Source: Spirochaetia bacterium UBA2205
Lineage (GTDB): Bacteria > Spirochaetota > UBA4802 > UB4802
Reading direction: 5' to 3'
DNA: 64,000 bases
Assembly: GCA_002328585.1 (NCBI GenBank)
Contig: DCUV01000002.1
Coordinates: 61,500-125,499 of the forward strand
Numbering within the stretch: the stretch's first letter is position 1; each line of letters starts with the position of its first letter. Below the pieces are notes generated by a model. That model was given only the letters and a program-made list of their open reading frames with translations, was not told the origin of the DNA and ran no database searches. The position numbers and the translations under genes are program-made. Below are positions 55,365 through 64,000 of this stretch, piece after piece.

Positions 55365-56639
55365 TTAATGCTGATGACTTTCCGCAACATTACTAAAATA
55401 AGCCTTCAGTTGAGATTCTGAATCAATAAGGAAATTTGCAGGCGATACAATCACATCGCCTTTTTTAATACCCCGCAACACAGCGTAGTATCCATTACTT
55501 CCTGATATTCCAAGTACTACCTCCTTAGGCATCAGTACTCCATCATCCATTTTCATAAAAACATAATTCTTTTCACCTGTTTTAAAAACAGATTGATCTG
55601 ACACTGCAATATGTTTACCGGCTGAATAACGCAAAAGCAATTCAGCATACAAACCAGGCTTAAGTTCCATACCATTGTTATGCAATACTACTCTTACTTT
55701 AACAGTTCGTGTTTGTTCATTAACAAAGGGATAAATAAATTGTACAATACCTTTATATTCTTTATTTTCCCAGTAAGGAATTTTAAACAGAGCAGGCATA
55801 CCAACCTTAACATAAGGTAAATCGGGTTGATATATATCAGCTAATGCCCACACTGTCGAAAGATCAATAATTGTCATCAGAGTATCATCTGGCATTACCT
55901 TCTGACCTTCATATATATTTTTTTCAATTACGTAACCCGAATAAGGAGCAAATATCTGTATAAGCCTTTGTGACTGCTTTGTCTTTTCAATTTCATCTAT
56001 TTGTTTATCTATCAATCCATAAAGTTTGAGTTTATCCCTTGTTGCTTTTTTTAAATTTACAAGTACATCCGAAATTTTTTCATCAGCACCCAGTTGTTCA
56101 ATGGAATTTATAATTGAAATATATTCAAGTGTTCCTGCATATAATTCTGGACTATAAATTGCAAACAAAGGGCTCCCCTTTTTAAGGTATTGCCCTGTTT
56201 GATTAACATATAACTTTTCTACCCATCCCGAGACTTTTATGTTGATTTTGAACGTTTTTTCTTCATTTGAAACAATTGTTGCAGAAGTAACTATCTCTTT
56301 TATAATTTCTTTTATCCCAACAGTTTCATATCTGATGCCAAGCATAGCAGCTTGCTTTTTTGAAAGAGTTATTGCAGCATAACCCTCGGGCATAGCATGC
56401 TCGTGCTCTTTTTTATTATCTCTTTCTTTTACATCTTCATTATTTATAGGCACCAGTTCCATGCCACAAATAGGGCAGCTACCAGGTTTATCAGACATTA
56501 TTTGAGGATGCATTGGGCAGGTATATTGTACTTTCGGAATTACTTTGGTATTGTCGGGATTGTGAAGGTACACAACCCAAAAAGTTGCTCCTATGATAAT
56601 CAGAATAATACTGAATACTATCAAATAGTTAGATTTCAT
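55365..56639 (-). CDS. cusB: CusB-like membrane fusion protein with N-terminal heavy-metal-binding domain
   Basis: A 424-residue adaptor. A membrane anchor (about 5-25) is followed by a heavy-metal-binding domain with YTCPMHPQIMSDKPGSCPIC and GMELVP. The biotinyl-lipoyl, helical hairpin and beta-barrel parts then follow. It links the inner-membrane pump with the outer channel and hands over metal. It starts two bases after the TolC-like gene. Confidence 0.92.
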   Translation of the reverse strand: MKSNYLIVFSIILIIIGATFWVVYLHNPDNTKVIPKVQYTCPMHPQIMSDKPGSCPICGMELVPINNEDVKERDNKKEHEHAMPEGYAAITLSKKQAAMLGIRYETVGIKEIIKEIVTSATIVSNEEKTFKINIKVSGWVEKLYVNQTGQYLKKGSPLFAIYSPELYAGTLEYISIINSIEQLGADEKISDVLVNLKKATRDKLKLYGLIDKQIDEIEKTKQSQRLIQIFAPYSGYVIEKNIYEGQKVMPDDTLMTIIDLSTVWALADIYQPDLPYVKVGMPALFKIPYWENKEYKGIVQFIYPFVNEQTRTVKVRVVLHNNGMELKPGLYAELLLRYSAGKHIAVSDQSVFKTGEKNYVFMKMDDGVLMPKEVVLGISGSNGYYAVLRGIKKGDVIVSPANFLIDSESQLKAYFSNVAESHQH

Positions 56640-56641
56640 CG

Positions 56642-57955
56642 TTAAAATCCTTTTGTCTCAACTGAAATATCCCCGGATAAAAATTTCATAAATGATAACG
56701 CAATCAGATATTCTTTTTTTACAGCTAACAATCTGTTTTGATAATCTAACCTCATCCGTATAGTATCAATAAGTTTCATAAATTCTGTATCTACTGTTTT
56801 ATATTGAGTCAGTTTGGTGTTGAATGTAGTATCCAGGTGCGGGATGATACTATTACTATATAATTTATGCAACTGTTCCCATTTGCTAATATTTATAGCT
56901 ATTTTGTTTAAAGCAAAAAAGACCTCATTTTTTTTATCATCAAATAATGCTATAGATTCACCCTTCTTTAATTTCATTTCCTGAACTGCCGGGATATTTC
57001 TATTGATAAACCATGCAGGTATATTAAAAGTAACCATAACACTGAACATATCATCTCGCTTCATTCCCTGAGAGGAGTTGTCACGCTGCATATATGAAAG
57101 CCCCACTTCCATGTCAGGGTAATATTCCTTTTGTTTATAATTAATTTCTTTTTCATCTATAAGTATCTGAAGTGATAATAATTTTAATTCTGGATTTTCA
57201 CTGGCAATATTTTTTAATGAATCCTCATATGATAGATTTATAATACTTACTGAAGAAACAATTGTACCGGTATTAATTTGGACATTTTCATAGTTAGTTT
57301 TACCCAGAAGGTAAATAATCATTTGCTCTTTTTCCGCTATTGTACTATGAATATTTATTAGTTCTTCATCGATTTTTAATAATTCAACACTTACTTGTAA
57401 TACGTCGGATAACGTCCCAATACCAGTTATTGAACGGGATTTCTGAATTTCTAACATTAATGTAAGATACTTTTTTGTATCCTCTAATATGGCACTGTAT
57501 TCTTTCAGATAACCAATTTCATAAAAATTAGTACGTAATTCATGTAATAGTAAACTTTTGTAAAACCTATACGTTTCAATAGCTTTTTGATAATATAACA
57601 CTGCTATCTGTTCTCTCACAGAAAGTTTTCCAAATAATGGAATCATCTGTATAATACCAATTTCTTTGCTTGTCATATCAGATTCTTTAAATGATGGATT
57701 ACTGATTGGTAAATTGTTTAATCCTAATTTAATTCTGGGATCTTCTAATGATGAAGCCTGTGGGATCTTTTTCTCTAAACTTTCAACCTGCTTTTTTATA
57801 GCCTTTAATTTAGGATTATTTTTCAAAAGAATTTCCTGAGCATTGGAAATATCTATTTGTTGCGCATATATACTGGTGATGTTAGCAATAGCAACCAATG
57901 AAATAATAATTTTCATTAGATTTTTATTTTGTATTATATTTTTTGTGAATTCCAT
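56642..57955 (-). CDS. cusC: TolC-family outer-membrane efflux protein
   Basis: A 437-residue outer-membrane channel if started at 57955; starts at 58042 or 57916 are also possible, and none has a strong ribosome-binding site. A signal peptide (KIIISLVAIANITSIYAQQ) precedes long amphipathic helices in two repeats, such as NAQEILLKNNPKLKAIKKQVESLEKK. No lipobox is seen, unlike E. coli CusC. As the first gene of the cusCBA unit, it exports Cu/Ag across the outer membrane. Confidence 0.88.
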   Translation of the reverse strand: MEFTKNIIQNKNLMKIIISLVAIANITSIYAQQIDISNAQEILLKNNPKLKAIKKQVESLEKKIPQASSLEDPRIKLGLNNLPISNPSFKESDMTSKEIGIIQMIPLFGKLSVREQIAVLYYQKAIETYRFYKSLLLHELRTNFYEIGYLKEYSAILEDTKKYLTLMLEIQKSRSITGIGTLSDVLQVSVELLKIDEELINIHSTIAEKEQMIIYLLGKTNYENVQINTGTIVSSVSIINLSYEDSLKNIASENPELKLLSLQILIDEKEINYKQKEYYPDMEVGLSYMQRDNSSQGMKRDDMFSVMVTFNIPAWFINRNIPAVQEMKLKKGESIALFDDKKNEVFFALNKIAINISKWEQLHKLYSNSIIPHLDTTFNTKLTQYKTVDTEFMKLIDTIRMRLDYQNRLLAVKKEYLIALSFMKFLSGDISVETKGF

Positions 57956-58200
57956 ATAATTAACATGTATTAAATGACATGGTAGATACTCTACCTTATT
58001 AGTAGTATATATGTCTTTGTTAACAATTTCAAAAAATAACATTATTTAATAAAAAACTCAAACAATTTTTTATAACTTGAATTTATATAATCACACAAAT
58101 ATAATCATTTTTAGTTGACAAAAATTATACTATCTACTATCCGAAAAGAATATCAGTAAAGCTATTATCACCTTTATAGAGTAAAAATGGTACGACATAT

Positions 58201-59634
58201 ATGGAATTTGATGTGGTCATAGGGCTGGAAGTTCATGCTCAGCTAAATACTCAATCAAAAATATTTTGCAGCTGTTCTACTCAGTTTGGTGCACCGGCAA
58301 ACAGCCAGGTTTGTCCGGTATGTTTAGGACTTCCAGGGGTGTTGCCTGTTCTCAACAAAGAAGTTTTAAAAAAAGCAATAATGGCCGGACTGGCACTAAA
58401 CTGTAAAGTTGCTCACTATAGCAAATTTGATCGTAAAAATTATTTTTATCCTGATCTGCCCAAGGCATATCAGATTTCGCAGTATGATAAACCAATATGC
58501 TATGATGGTTACCTTGAAATTACGATAAAGGATGAAACAAAAAAAATTGGCATTACACGCCTTCATATGGAAGAAGATGCCGGTAAAAATATTCACAGTG
58601 ATGATGCTAATAATAAAGTATCATATGTAGATTTTAACCGAACTGGTGTACCTTTAATAGAAATTGTTTCTGAACCTGATATCACAACTCCTGACGAAGC
58701 ATATCAGTATTTACAAACATTACGTTCAATTTTAAAGTATATTGAAGTATCTGACTGCAATATGGAAGAAGGTAGCTTGCGATGTGATGTCAATGTTTCT
58801 TTAAAACCTAAAGGAGCAAAAGCGTTTGGACAGAAAGTTGAAATTAAAAATCTGAACAGCTTCAGATCGGTAAAATTAGCATTAGAATACGAAATTGGAC
58901 GACAACAAAAAATGCTTATGCAGGATGAAACAATTGTTCAGGAAACACGTCTATGGGATGCTGAACGAAATATTACCCAGGCTATGCGTTCAAAAGAAGA
59001 AGCACATGATTATCGTTATTTTCCTGAACCTGATGTACCACCTATTGAAATATCAAATGACTTTGTACAACAGTTAAAAAATGAATTACCCGAGCTACCA
59101 TACGAAAAATGCGATCGCTTTGTTAAACAATATGGCATACCCAAATATGATTCACAGGTATTAACCGCTACCAAACAGTTAGCTTTTTATTATGAAGCCG
59201 TTGTATCCACAGGTGTACATCCTAAAAAAGCATCCAACTGGATAATGAGCGAACTTTTAGCAAAAATTGATGATCCTGAAAAAATAGATACCTTTATTGT
59301 TTCTCCGCAAAATTTAGCTATCCTATTAAAAAGGATTGATGATGCAACCATAAGTGGTAAAATTGCTAAAACTGTATTTGAAGAGATGCTGAAAACAGGT
59401 AATGACCCCGATGCTATTATTAATGAAAAGGGCTTGCGTCAGGTGACTGATACTGCAGCTATTGAATCAATTATTGATGAAGTTATTAAAAGCAATCCTA
59501 AATCTGTTGAGGATTTCAGAAGTGGCAAGGATAAAGCACTTAAATTTTTAATTGGCCAGGTTATGAAAGAATCCAGAGGGAAAGCCAACCCCCAAATTGT
59601 TAACGACATTATGATTCAAAAGCTTTCAAAATAG
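58201..59634 (+). CDS. gatB: Aspartyl/glutamyl-tRNA amidotransferase subunit B
   Basis: A 477-residue subunit of GatCAB, which amidates misacylated Glu-tRNA-Gln and Asp-tRNA-Asn. The start shows VVIGLEVHAQLNTQSKIFC, followed by YFYPDLPKAYQISQYD and HMEEDAGK. The YqeY-like tail (QVMKESRGKANPQIVNDIM) is complete. gatC and gatA are not nearby. The promoter lies in the 58043-58200 spacer, where TTGACA at 58115 has no convincing -10. Confidence 0.97.
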   Translation: MEFDVVIGLEVHAQLNTQSKIFCSCSTQFGAPANSQVCPVCLGLPGVLPVLNKEVLKKAIMAGLALNCKVAHYSKFDRKNYFYPDLPKAYQISQYDKPICYDGYLEITIKDETKKIGITRLHMEEDAGKNIHSDDANNKVSYVDFNRTGVPLIEIVSEPDITTPDEAYQYLQTLRSILKYIEVSDCNMEEGSLRCDVNVSLKPKGAKAFGQKVEIKNLNSFRSVKLALEYEIGRQQKMLMQDETIVQETRLWDAERNITQAMRSKEEAHDYRYFPEPDVPPIEISNDFVQQLKNELPELPYEKCDRFVKQYGIPKYDSQVLTATKQLAFYYEAVVSTGVHPKKASNWIMSELLAKIDDPEKIDTFIVSPQNLAILLKRIDDATISGKIAKTVFEEMLKTGNDPDAIINEKGLRQVTDTAAIESIIDEVIKSNPKSVEDFRSGKDKALKFLIGQVMKESRGKANPQIVNDIMIQKLSK

Positions 59635-59688
59635 AATGCTAATAAGTAACTATCGAACATAAAAAATATTTTTTTGAAAGGACAATAT

Positions 59689-60573
59689 ATGGAAGCGGTA
59701 ACCACAACAAAAGTCCCGGGAGCACGAAAATTATTCAGTGGTAAGGTTCGTGATGTATATAAAGCAGATGACGAGCACCTTATTATTATTTCTACCGACA
59801 GGGTATCTGCATTTGATTGGGTATTTCCTAATGGGATACCGGGCAAAGGTGTAATTTTAAATACTATCTCCAATTTATGGTTTAAAAATATACGGTTAAT
59901 AAATAATCATATAGTTGAAACAAATTATAAAAATTTCCCCAAACCATTCTGTGACTACCCTGAGTTTTTTAAAGATAGGGCAGTACTGGTAAAAAAAGCA
60001 AAGCGTATTGATTTTGAATGTGTTGCCCGCGGTTATATCATTGGCAGTGCATGGAAGGACTATCAACAAACACGCAAGATTTGTGGGATAGAACTGCCAA
60101 AGGGTTTGCAATTAGCCCAGGAATTGCCATACCCTATATTTACACCTGCTACAAAGGCTGAATCGGGACATGACACAAATATAACCATCGAAGAGATTAA
60201 AAAAAATCTTGGCGCAGACATTGCCGAAAAATTGGCTCAGATTACATTGGATATTTACGATTTTGCACGGGATGCACTTAAAAAAGCAGATATCATATTA
60301 GCTGACACTAAATTAGAATTTGGATTTTCTGATAAAGAAATAATACTTATTGATGAAGTATTAACCCCTGATAGCTCCCGATTCTGGGATGCGTTGCTAT
60401 ATAAAGTTGGCACATCACCGGTAAGCCTTGACAAACAATTTATTCGAGATTATCTAGAAACAACCACCTGGGATAAAAATTCTCCACCACCTCCTTTGCC
60501 GGATGAAATTATACTGAAAACCAAAGAAAAATACGAAGAAATATTACAACGAATAAAGCATATTTTTAGCTGA
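59689..60573 (+). CDS. purC: Phosphoribosylaminoimidazole-succinocarboxamide synthase
   Basis: A 294-residue purine-synthesis enzyme (CAIR plus aspartate to SAICAR). The start at 59689 follows GAAAGGA seven bases upstream. Motifs SGKVRDVYKADDEHLIIISTDR and ECVARGYIIGSAWKDY and the Asp in DEVLTPDSSRFW match the family. The size fits the longer, eukaryote-like PurC group (about 300). It lies just downstream of gatB. Confidence 0.96.
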   Translation: MEAVTTTKVPGARKLFSGKVRDVYKADDEHLIIISTDRVSAFDWVFPNGIPGKGVILNTISNLWFKNIRLINNHIVETNYKNFPKPFCDYPEFFKDRAVLVKKAKRIDFECVARGYIIGSAWKDYQQTRKICGIELPKGLQLAQELPYPIFTPATKAESGHDTNITIEEIKKNLGADIAEKLAQITLDIYDFARDALKKADIILADTKLEFGFSDKEIILIDEVLTPDSSRFWDALLYKVGTSPVSLDKQFIRDYLETTTWDKNSPPPPLPDEIILKTKEKYEEILQRIKHIFS

Positions 60574-60669
60574 ATTACTCACTGCTATTGCTTTATTCAA
60601 TAAAGTTTTATATATTTTTATCCGATACTAGTAATGCCAATGTGTTGAAAATCGATCGAGGGGGGATAA

Positions 60670-61104
60670 ATGGCTTTACCTGCTAGAAATCCATACGACC
60701 AGTACAAGCATACCGAAATCAATACCGCCAATCAGGGAAAATTAATTGTAATGCTCTATGATGGTGCCATTAAATTTTGTAATATTGCAATTGAAAATAT
60801 GCAGCCTAAAACGTATGATATTGCAAATATTAATATTATTAAAGCTCAGGATATCATTAATGAACTTATATTGGCATTGAATATGAATGATGGTGGAGAT
60901 ATTGCCCGAAATCTTTTCAACCTCTATATATATTTCAAAAAGCAACTACTAGAAGCGAATATACAGAAAAATTCTGATATATTAAAAAATGTTGTTAAAC
61001 TATTAAAAGAGCTACGAGATGCATGGGATAAAATATCTGCTCAGGAAACTCCTTCGGATAGAGTTGCAACAGCATCCAAAGGTTCCTTCTCAATTGAGGG
61101 ATGA
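60670..61104 (+). CDS. fliS: Flagellar export chaperone FliS
   Basis: A 144-residue flagellin chaperone. The start NPYDQYKHTEINTANQGKLIVMLYDGAIKF is diagnostic, followed by the helical bundle. GAGGGGGG lies nine bases ahead of the ATG. The presence of fliS implies flagella, though no other flagellar gene is in the window. Its last bases overlap the start of the following helical protein. Confidence 0.95.
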   Translation: MALPARNPYDQYKHTEINTANQGKLIVMLYDGAIKFCNIAIENMQPKTYDIANINIIKAQDIINELILALNMNDGGDIARNLFNLYIYFKKQLLEANIQKNSDILKNVVKLLKELRDAWDKISAQETPSDRVATASKGSFSIEG

Positions 61105-61543
61105 CATACTAACACTTCTCAATTCTTTGCTTGATTTATTAAATACAAAACAAAATCTTTTAAATAAGATAGCTATAAATATGCAAACAATCCAGATTCA
61201 TTTATTAAATGAAAATGAAGAAGTTATCGAAAATTTAATTATTACAAATCAGCACATCATTGACGATATATCGTTATACAATTATTCAATTTCCAATATT
61301 GTAAAAATCATTACATTGAAAATTGGCGTAGAATATAATGAATTTGAAAAATTCCTTTTAAATTTGAAACATCCCATTGTTAATAGTATTCTTGATACTA
61401 TGGATACTATAAACATTATTACAAAAAGATTATCAAATCTAAACGAAACAATTACAATATTATTAAAAAAGCATCAAGATTTAATTTTGAAAAACATCCA
61501 CGAGATAAACAAAATTATAGAATTACAATATACTATTTCATAG
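61094..61543 (+). CDS. Small helical protein after fliS, possible FlgN-like chaperone
   Basis: A 149-residue all-helical protein. The start is placed at the TTG at 61094 (AAAGG upstream, 11-base overlap with fliS); an ATG at 61019 would give an implausible 86-base overlap. It has Leu/Ile/Asn-rich heptads typical of coiled-coil bundles, with no membrane segment. FlgN-type hook-protein chaperones have this length and shape and often follow fliS. Sequence motifs are too weak to name it. The frame is unusually Asn/Ile-rich. Confidence 0.6.
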   Translation: MRDDILTLLNSLLDLLNTKQNLLNKIAINMQTIQIHLLNENEEVIENLIITNQHIIDDISLYNYSISNIVKIITLKIGVEYNEFEKFLLNLKHPIVNSILDTMDTINIITKRLSNLNETITILLKKHQDLILKNIHEINKIIELQYTIS

Positions 61544-61885
61544 TTATTATATGTAAACTTAAAAAAATAGTATTTATACTGTAATCCCCTTTCCTGATGT
61601 ACTCCATCAACAAAATAAAAGTTGTATTGAGTTGTATTGAATAGAAATGTATTGTGATTATTCAGATTAATGTCTTTACAATAATAAGTCTGAACGTAAA
61701 AACTGAATTTATACGTCCTTTATGGGAGCAAAATATCAGTAATCAACCTTTGCTGTCTATTTTTACCATACATTATTTTTGAAATTACAACCATTATCTG
61801 CTATATAAAAATAATACTAATTTTAATATAGCAAATACTATGTTTGTTTAGTAATGTATAATAACACTATAGAAAGGTCTGATCA
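61544..61885. other. Spacer without a recognised gene ahead of mltD
   Basis: About 340 AT-rich bases. A TATAAT at 61857-61862, 24 bases before the mltD ATG, could be its -10, but no matching -35 is seen. Nothing else is supportable. Confidence 0.4.
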
Positions 61886-63046
61886 ATGAAAAAGTTGTAT
61901 GGTGCATTGCCTATAATAGTGATACTATTGCCATTATCATTTGTTGACACGAAGCTTTTTTGTAAAAATTTACTGGAATTGTATTCCGATCCTGTTTATT
62001 CAGAAGAAGGATTACAAAACGCTATTAATTTTAATCCTGATAGCGATAGTATATTTTTACCAAAAATTAATAATAAGGATTTATTTACTGCAATTGATGA
62101 TTTATCCATCTGCAGAATTCCAGATGTGAGAAGATTTTTATATATTTATCTCACAAAGGGAAGAGAATACACCATCAATGCTATAAATCGTTCCACGCTC
62201 TACATATCAATCATACATGAGCAGATGAAAGAATATCCTGACATGCCCGAAGATATCTCCTTGCTTCCCCTGCTTGAAAGCGCATTTAACCCCTATGCTG
62301 TCTCAAAAAGTGGTGCTGTCGGAATATGGCAGTTCATCCCCGGTACTGCCAGAGTACTGGGATTGCAGATTAATAATTTTGTTGATGAACGTCGTGATAT
62401 TGTGAAATCTACCGATGCAGCCCTGCGTCATCTTAAAAATCTACATAATTCATTGGGTTCATGGGAATTGGCACTACTGGCGTATAATGGAGGATCTGGG
62501 TATTTAACACGTACTATGAAATCCAATGGTTACCACCATTTTTACGATCTTATTGAAGCTGGCATATTACACAAAGAAACACAGGAATATGTTTACAGGT
62601 ATGCAGCTCTTGCACTTATTTACAAATATCCTGAATTGTTTTCCATTGAGGATGAATTACAGAAACCTGAAACTGTGTATGATGTAGAACAGGTTACATT
62701 ACGTTATCCTGTAAAAATAGATATTTTGATAGAAAAATGCAATATACCACGCGAGGTGATAACACTGTATAATCCCCAGCTAAAACGTAATATAACTCCT
62801 CCAAAAGAAAGAAACTATATTCTGCTATTACCAAAGGGAAGCAAAGAAAAAATTGAAGAAAATAAAGAAGCAATATACACCATTAAATTTACAAAAATAA
62901 ATACTCATAAAGTAAAATCAGGGGAAACATTATTGCAGATTGCTAAACGGTATAGAGCAAGTCCAAAAATGATTATCTTTATAAACAACCTTCGCAATCC
63001 TGACCGATTATACCCGGGAGATATTTTATATATACCAACTTTATAA
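61886..63046 (+). CDS. mltD: MltD-like membrane-bound lytic transglycosylase with LysM
   Basis: A 386-residue murein lytic transglycosylase. A signal peptide (about 1-24) precedes the SLT-type domain. The catalytic Glu is in LLESAFNPYAVSKSGAVGIWQF near 130, followed by NNFVDERRDIVKSTDAALRHL and LLAYNGG. One C-terminal LysM (THKVKSGETLLQIAKRY to GDILYIP, about 342-386) binds peptidoglycan. GAAAGG lies ahead of the ATG. Only one LysM is present, against two in E. coli MltD. Confidence 0.95.
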   Translation: MKKLYGALPIIVILLPLSFVDTKLFCKNLLELYSDPVYSEEGLQNAINFNPDSDSIFLPKINNKDLFTAIDDLSICRIPDVRRFLYIYLTKGREYTINAINRSTLYISIIHEQMKEYPDMPEDISLLPLLESAFNPYAVSKSGAVGIWQFIPGTARVLGLQINNFVDERRDIVKSTDAALRHLKNLHNSLGSWELALLAYNGGSGYLTRTMKSNGYHHFYDLIEAGILHKETQEYVYRYAALALIYKYPELFSIEDELQKPETVYDVEQVTLRYPVKIDILIEKCNIPREVITLYNPQLKRNITPPKERNYILLLPKGSKEKIEENKEAIYTIKFTKINTHKVKSGETLLQIAKRYRASPKMIIFINNLRNPDRLYPGDILYIPTL

Positions 63047-63123
63047 AAATTGAAGTAATATTTGCCAATTAATATTTGCAAGTAATCAATCCTGCTTTAT
63101 GCTTTATTCAATAAATCGCTAAA

Positions 63124-63916
63124 TCAGTTCCCAGCCTTTTTTATTGCATTCAATTCATTTTGTGCTGCATTAACAAAGTATGTATCGCTGCCAATTTGTA
63201 TAATCTTTTCAAAATATATCTTTGCTTTATCATAATCCTGTAACATTTTATACACAATACCAATGTTGCACAATATCAACATATCAAATTCATCAATTGT
63301 ATTTGCTGTTAAATAACATTGTAACGCATGTTAATAATCGTTGTTTGCAAGATAGATGTAACCTTTATCTGCATAGCCATATTTATGTTTTGGAAAATAT
63401 TGTATCATTAAATCAACACATTTATACATAAATTGTTTATTTGAAAAAATTTCATTTGAACTAATAATATCATTGAAACTCCCCTGGACTTTTTCAATAA
63501 CAAATTCATGTGGATTGGGTATGAATTCATTATTATTCCAATAAACCTTTTCCAGCTTATTATTGGTAATATATTTCAAGGCATCTTCAAGCTCTATCAG
63601 GTATTCATCAAGTTGACGCATCTCTTTTAATGCCCATAATAGTCCAGATCGCATTTCATAATGATCGGGAATTTTTTATCCCTTCTTTGATATACTTAAT
63701 CCCTTCACCGGCAACCTCATTGTTATACATTGTTTTATAAATCATGTAGCCAGTGATATAGTCAATTCTATAATCTTTATTTTCGCCCCAGTTGTCTAAA
63801 ACAATCTTTGCATCATCAAATTTGCCATTCTTGACACACTCATTTAACTTTTGAAAATTTGTTGCATTTGTCTGCACAAGTAATAAACATAACACTATGT
63901 TAATAGCATGGCTCAT
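63124..63916 (-). pseudogene. Broken exported TPR-like protein gene (frameshift plus stop)
   Basis: Three pieces in two frames read as one protein of about 260 residues. The first (63916 to about 63656) has a signal peptide (INIVLCLLLVQTNA) and ends at TGA in RSL. A one-base shift at the A6 run near 63675 restores DHYEMRSGLLWALKEMRQ, which continues to a TAA at about 63331. Beyond that stop the frame continues as HALQCYLTANTIDEFD, with TPR-like helices, to the TGA at 63124. The residue at the internal stop could have been Gln (CAA to TAA). It could be a true pseudogene or partly sequence error. Confidence 0.72.
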
Positions 63917-63941
63917 GGCAGCATGCTTCTTACTTCATGAT

Positions 63942-64000
63942 TATATTTTTTAATTGATCTCTTATTTCATCCATATTCTTTTCAGAATTAATTATAGTAA
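63942..64000 (-). CDS. Possible C-terminal end of a gene running off the window
   Basis: The minus strand reads INSEKNMDEIRDQLKI followed by TAA at about 63942, with no stop back to the window edge. Eighteen open codons are weak evidence; the charged helical content is consistent with a real end. The broken TPR gene starts about 26 bases downstream. Confidence 0.3.

Noticed and set aside
59110..59117. GCGATCGC, the cyanobacterial HIP1 palindrome
   Set aside because: It occurs once, unlike GCGATAGT, and so gives no sign of HIP1 enrichment.
61019..61093. N-terminal extension of the gene after fliS from the ATG at 61019
   Set aside because: It would overlap fliS by 86 bases in another frame; the TTG at 61094 with AAAGG upstream fits better.

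Overview
This is an AT-rich stretch (G+C visibly about one third) of a bacterial chromosome. The organism is a diderm: it has outer-membrane barrels, a complete CusCBA efflux system and periplasmic lytic enzymes. It is probably flagellated, since fliS is present. The CHASE2 adenylate cyclase, multi-PAS hybrid kinase, nadD-LCP-rsfS block and low G+C would fit a Spirochaetota-like lineage, but that placement is an inference without a marker-gene search. Nearly all genes from 0.4 to 58 kb lie on the minus strand; the right end (gatB, purC, fliS, mltD) is on the plus strand. No prophage, integrase, insertion sequence or CRISPR array was seen.

Layout. 0-5.6 kb: tRNAs (partial Gly-like, Leu-UAG, Lys-CUU, Arg-UCG, His-GUG) around a transglutaminase-like/hybrid histidine kinase pair and a methyltransferase-like gene. 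5.7-11.3 kb: an ABC-2 exporter, a very short UvrD-like helicase, a broken Rpn-type nuclease gene and a B12/radical-SAM-TPR protein. 11.6-15.7 kb: an overlapping operon of DUF362 protein, a NapH/NapG-like ferredoxin fusion, a CDF metal transporter and a Mut7-C RNase-like protein. 16.5-20.1 kb: sbcDC. 20.3-25.8 kb: a small outer-membrane barrel and a divergent secreted His-rich protein with matching promoters, a CHASE2 adenylate cyclase, and queH with an unknown partner. 25.9-27.1 kb: DAHP synthase behind an apparent aromatic-amino-acid attenuator whose 24-codon leader reads Tyr-Phe-Trp-Phe-Tyr-Phe-Tyr. 27-34 kb: DAG-kinase-like protein, SGNH hydrolase, a three-gene redox operon behind a palindromic operator-like site, and citrate synthase. 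34.6-41 kb: GH36 alpha-galactosidase, a paraoxonase-like propeller, and a MoxR ATPase / metallopeptidase-vWA / 28-residue-repeat protein operon. 41.4-46.4 kb: Omp85-type barrel, amino-acid permease, TusA-DUF3343 fusion, MtgA and a Kelch protein. 46.6-50.8 kb: nadD, LCP protein, rsfS, a degenerate histidine kinase and an NtrC-type regulator. 50.9-58 kb: two small secreted or anchored unknowns and cusCBA. 58.2-63.1 kb: gatB, purC, fliS, a possible FlgN-like chaperone and mltD. 63.1-64 kb: a broken TPR gene and the edge of a possible further gene.

Three signals go beyond gene calling. First, the DAHP synthase attenuator has mutually exclusive 1:2, 2:3 and 3:4 pairings. Second, the octamer GCGATAGT occurs 21 times in 64 kb on either strand, roughly fifteen times a simple composition-based expectation. 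Third, four intergenic islands carry related dispersed repeats rich in TCATTCCGG / CCGGAATGA words. The MoxR/vWA/repeat operon is the best candidate for an undescribed protein system.
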